Shown: positions 63,766 to 64,000 of the stretch, one piece after another | Numbering within the stretch: position 1 is the first letter of the stretch | Layout of the letters: the number at the start of each line of letters is the position of its first letter | Assembly (NCBI GenBank): GCA_023484105.1 | Contig: JAMDBD010000034.1 | Location: 1-64,000 of the forward strand | DNA from: Thermoplasmatota archaeon | GTDB lineage: Archaea > Thermoplasmatota > Thermoplasmata > Thermoplasmatales > Thermoplasmataceae | DNA: 64,000 nucleotides | Reading direction: 5' to 3' | Made by a program: the position numbers and the translations under genes | The notes under the pieces: generated by a model | What the model was told of the DNA's origin: nothing | The model's input: the letters and a program-made list of their open reading frames with translations, nothing else | The model's database searches: none

Positions 63766-64000
63766 TTGAACAAGAAATATATAACTCAGGCAGAGGTACT
63801 GCACCTCATAAAAAACAAGGAAAATCCAACCGATCTGGTAACGTCAAATATTGAATTTCTTGAAAAATTCACGAGAATTAAGAATGGGAAGAAGCTAGCA
63901 GAGGAACTTTCTTCTGATCTTAAACTATCAGACAAGGTATCATCAAAAATTGTGGATCTCGCACCGGAAAGCAAGGAAGAACTCACTGCAATACTTTCCT
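63766..64000 (+). CDS. rpoF: RNA polymerase subunit F (Rpo4/Rpb4), 3' end outside window
   Basis: The visible 78 residues (NKKYITQAEVLHLIKNKE...DLKLSDKVSSKIVDLAPES) match Rpo4/RpoF, the small stalk subunit that pairs with Rpo7. TTG 63766 is 6 bases after GGTG; a GTG at 63757 is inside that site. It follows eL21, as in other archaea, and runs off the window. Confidence 0.88.
   Translation, partial: MNKKYITQAEVLHLIKNKENPTDLVTSNIEFLEKFTRIKNGKKLAEELSSDLKLSDKVSSKIVDLAPESKEELTAILS

Overview
The window is a gene-dense stretch of an archaeal chromosome, almost certainly from the order Thermoplasmatales (acidophilic Euryarchaeota without a cell wall). The evidence is a type P3A proton-pumping ATPase, a single Gins51-type GINS gene, the archaeal exosome/RNA polymerase operon, TBP, archaeal RNase P RNA, TATA boxes about 25 bases upstream of many start codons (leaderless mRNAs) and GGTGA-type ribosome sites inside operons. 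The surface proteins, built of GLPSGT...NGTY repeats with a C-terminal membrane anchor, are also typical of this group. Genus and species cannot be named from the sequence alone.

Layout. 1-2072: the end of a surface-protein gene, two divergent tRNA-Val genes that share a 3' hairpin element, and about 1 kb of decayed sequence. 2073-6161: formate-tetrahydrofolate ligase and the P-type H+-ATPase. 6373-9941: a compact sulfur-handling operon (DsrE-like carrier, TusA, SQR-like flavoprotein, DUF1641, second SQR-like flavoprotein). 9949-16455: hydrolase, acetyltransferase, tRNA-Phe, a cupredoxin/membrane-protein pair, tRNA-Pro, HIT protein, NicO-like transporter, MBL-fold hydrolase, small zinc protein. 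16458-20466: glycosyltransferase, then split methylmalonyl-CoA mutase with its MeaB chaperone. 20582-29850: small heat-shock protein, UbiB-like kinase, ribulose-5-P epimerase, a dehydrogenase, GMP synthase, HisRS, flippase, Fur. 29881-36371: cobyrinate diamide synthase, SPASM radical SAM enzyme, PoxB-like enzyme, RNase P RNA, GINS, TatD-like hydrolase. 36747-41434: ribosomal protein uS2, tRNA-splicing endonuclease with a Ras-like GTPase, aminotransferase, CoaD-DUF84 fusion, SufT-like protein. 41533-47536: a broken small gene, a five-repeat surface protein, HTH regulator, TBP, TruD, MqnC. 47839-50218: Rieske protein and cytochrome b. 50253-59441: urocanate hydratase, PurA, isocitrate dehydrogenase, a degenerate aldehyde dehydrogenase, MqnD and indolepyruvate:ferredoxin oxidoreductase. 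59702-64000: rrp4-rrp41-rrp42-eL43-rpoP-pus10-eL21-rpoF.

How the genes fit together. MqnC and MqnD imply menaquinone synthesis by the futalosine route. The Rieske/cytochrome b pair and the two SQR-like flavoproteins are possible users of that quinone, and the P3A ATPase fits life at low pH. IorAB, urocanate hydratase and methylmalonyl-CoA mutase point to amino-acid catabolism in a peptide-using heterotroph, with the cobalamin gene cbiA serving the mutase.

The observations most worth following up are: the DsrE-TusA-SQR-DUF1641-SQR operon, which has no rhodanese or Hdr gene beside it; iorB, which has no ATG, GTG or TTG before its conserved N-terminus but an ACG at ideal distance from a strong ribosome site; an aldehyde dehydrogenase homologue that has lost both catalytic residues; a CuA-like protein lacking one histidine ligand, paired with an uncharacterised membrane protein; and an atypical GTPase translationally coupled to the tRNA-splicing endonuclease.
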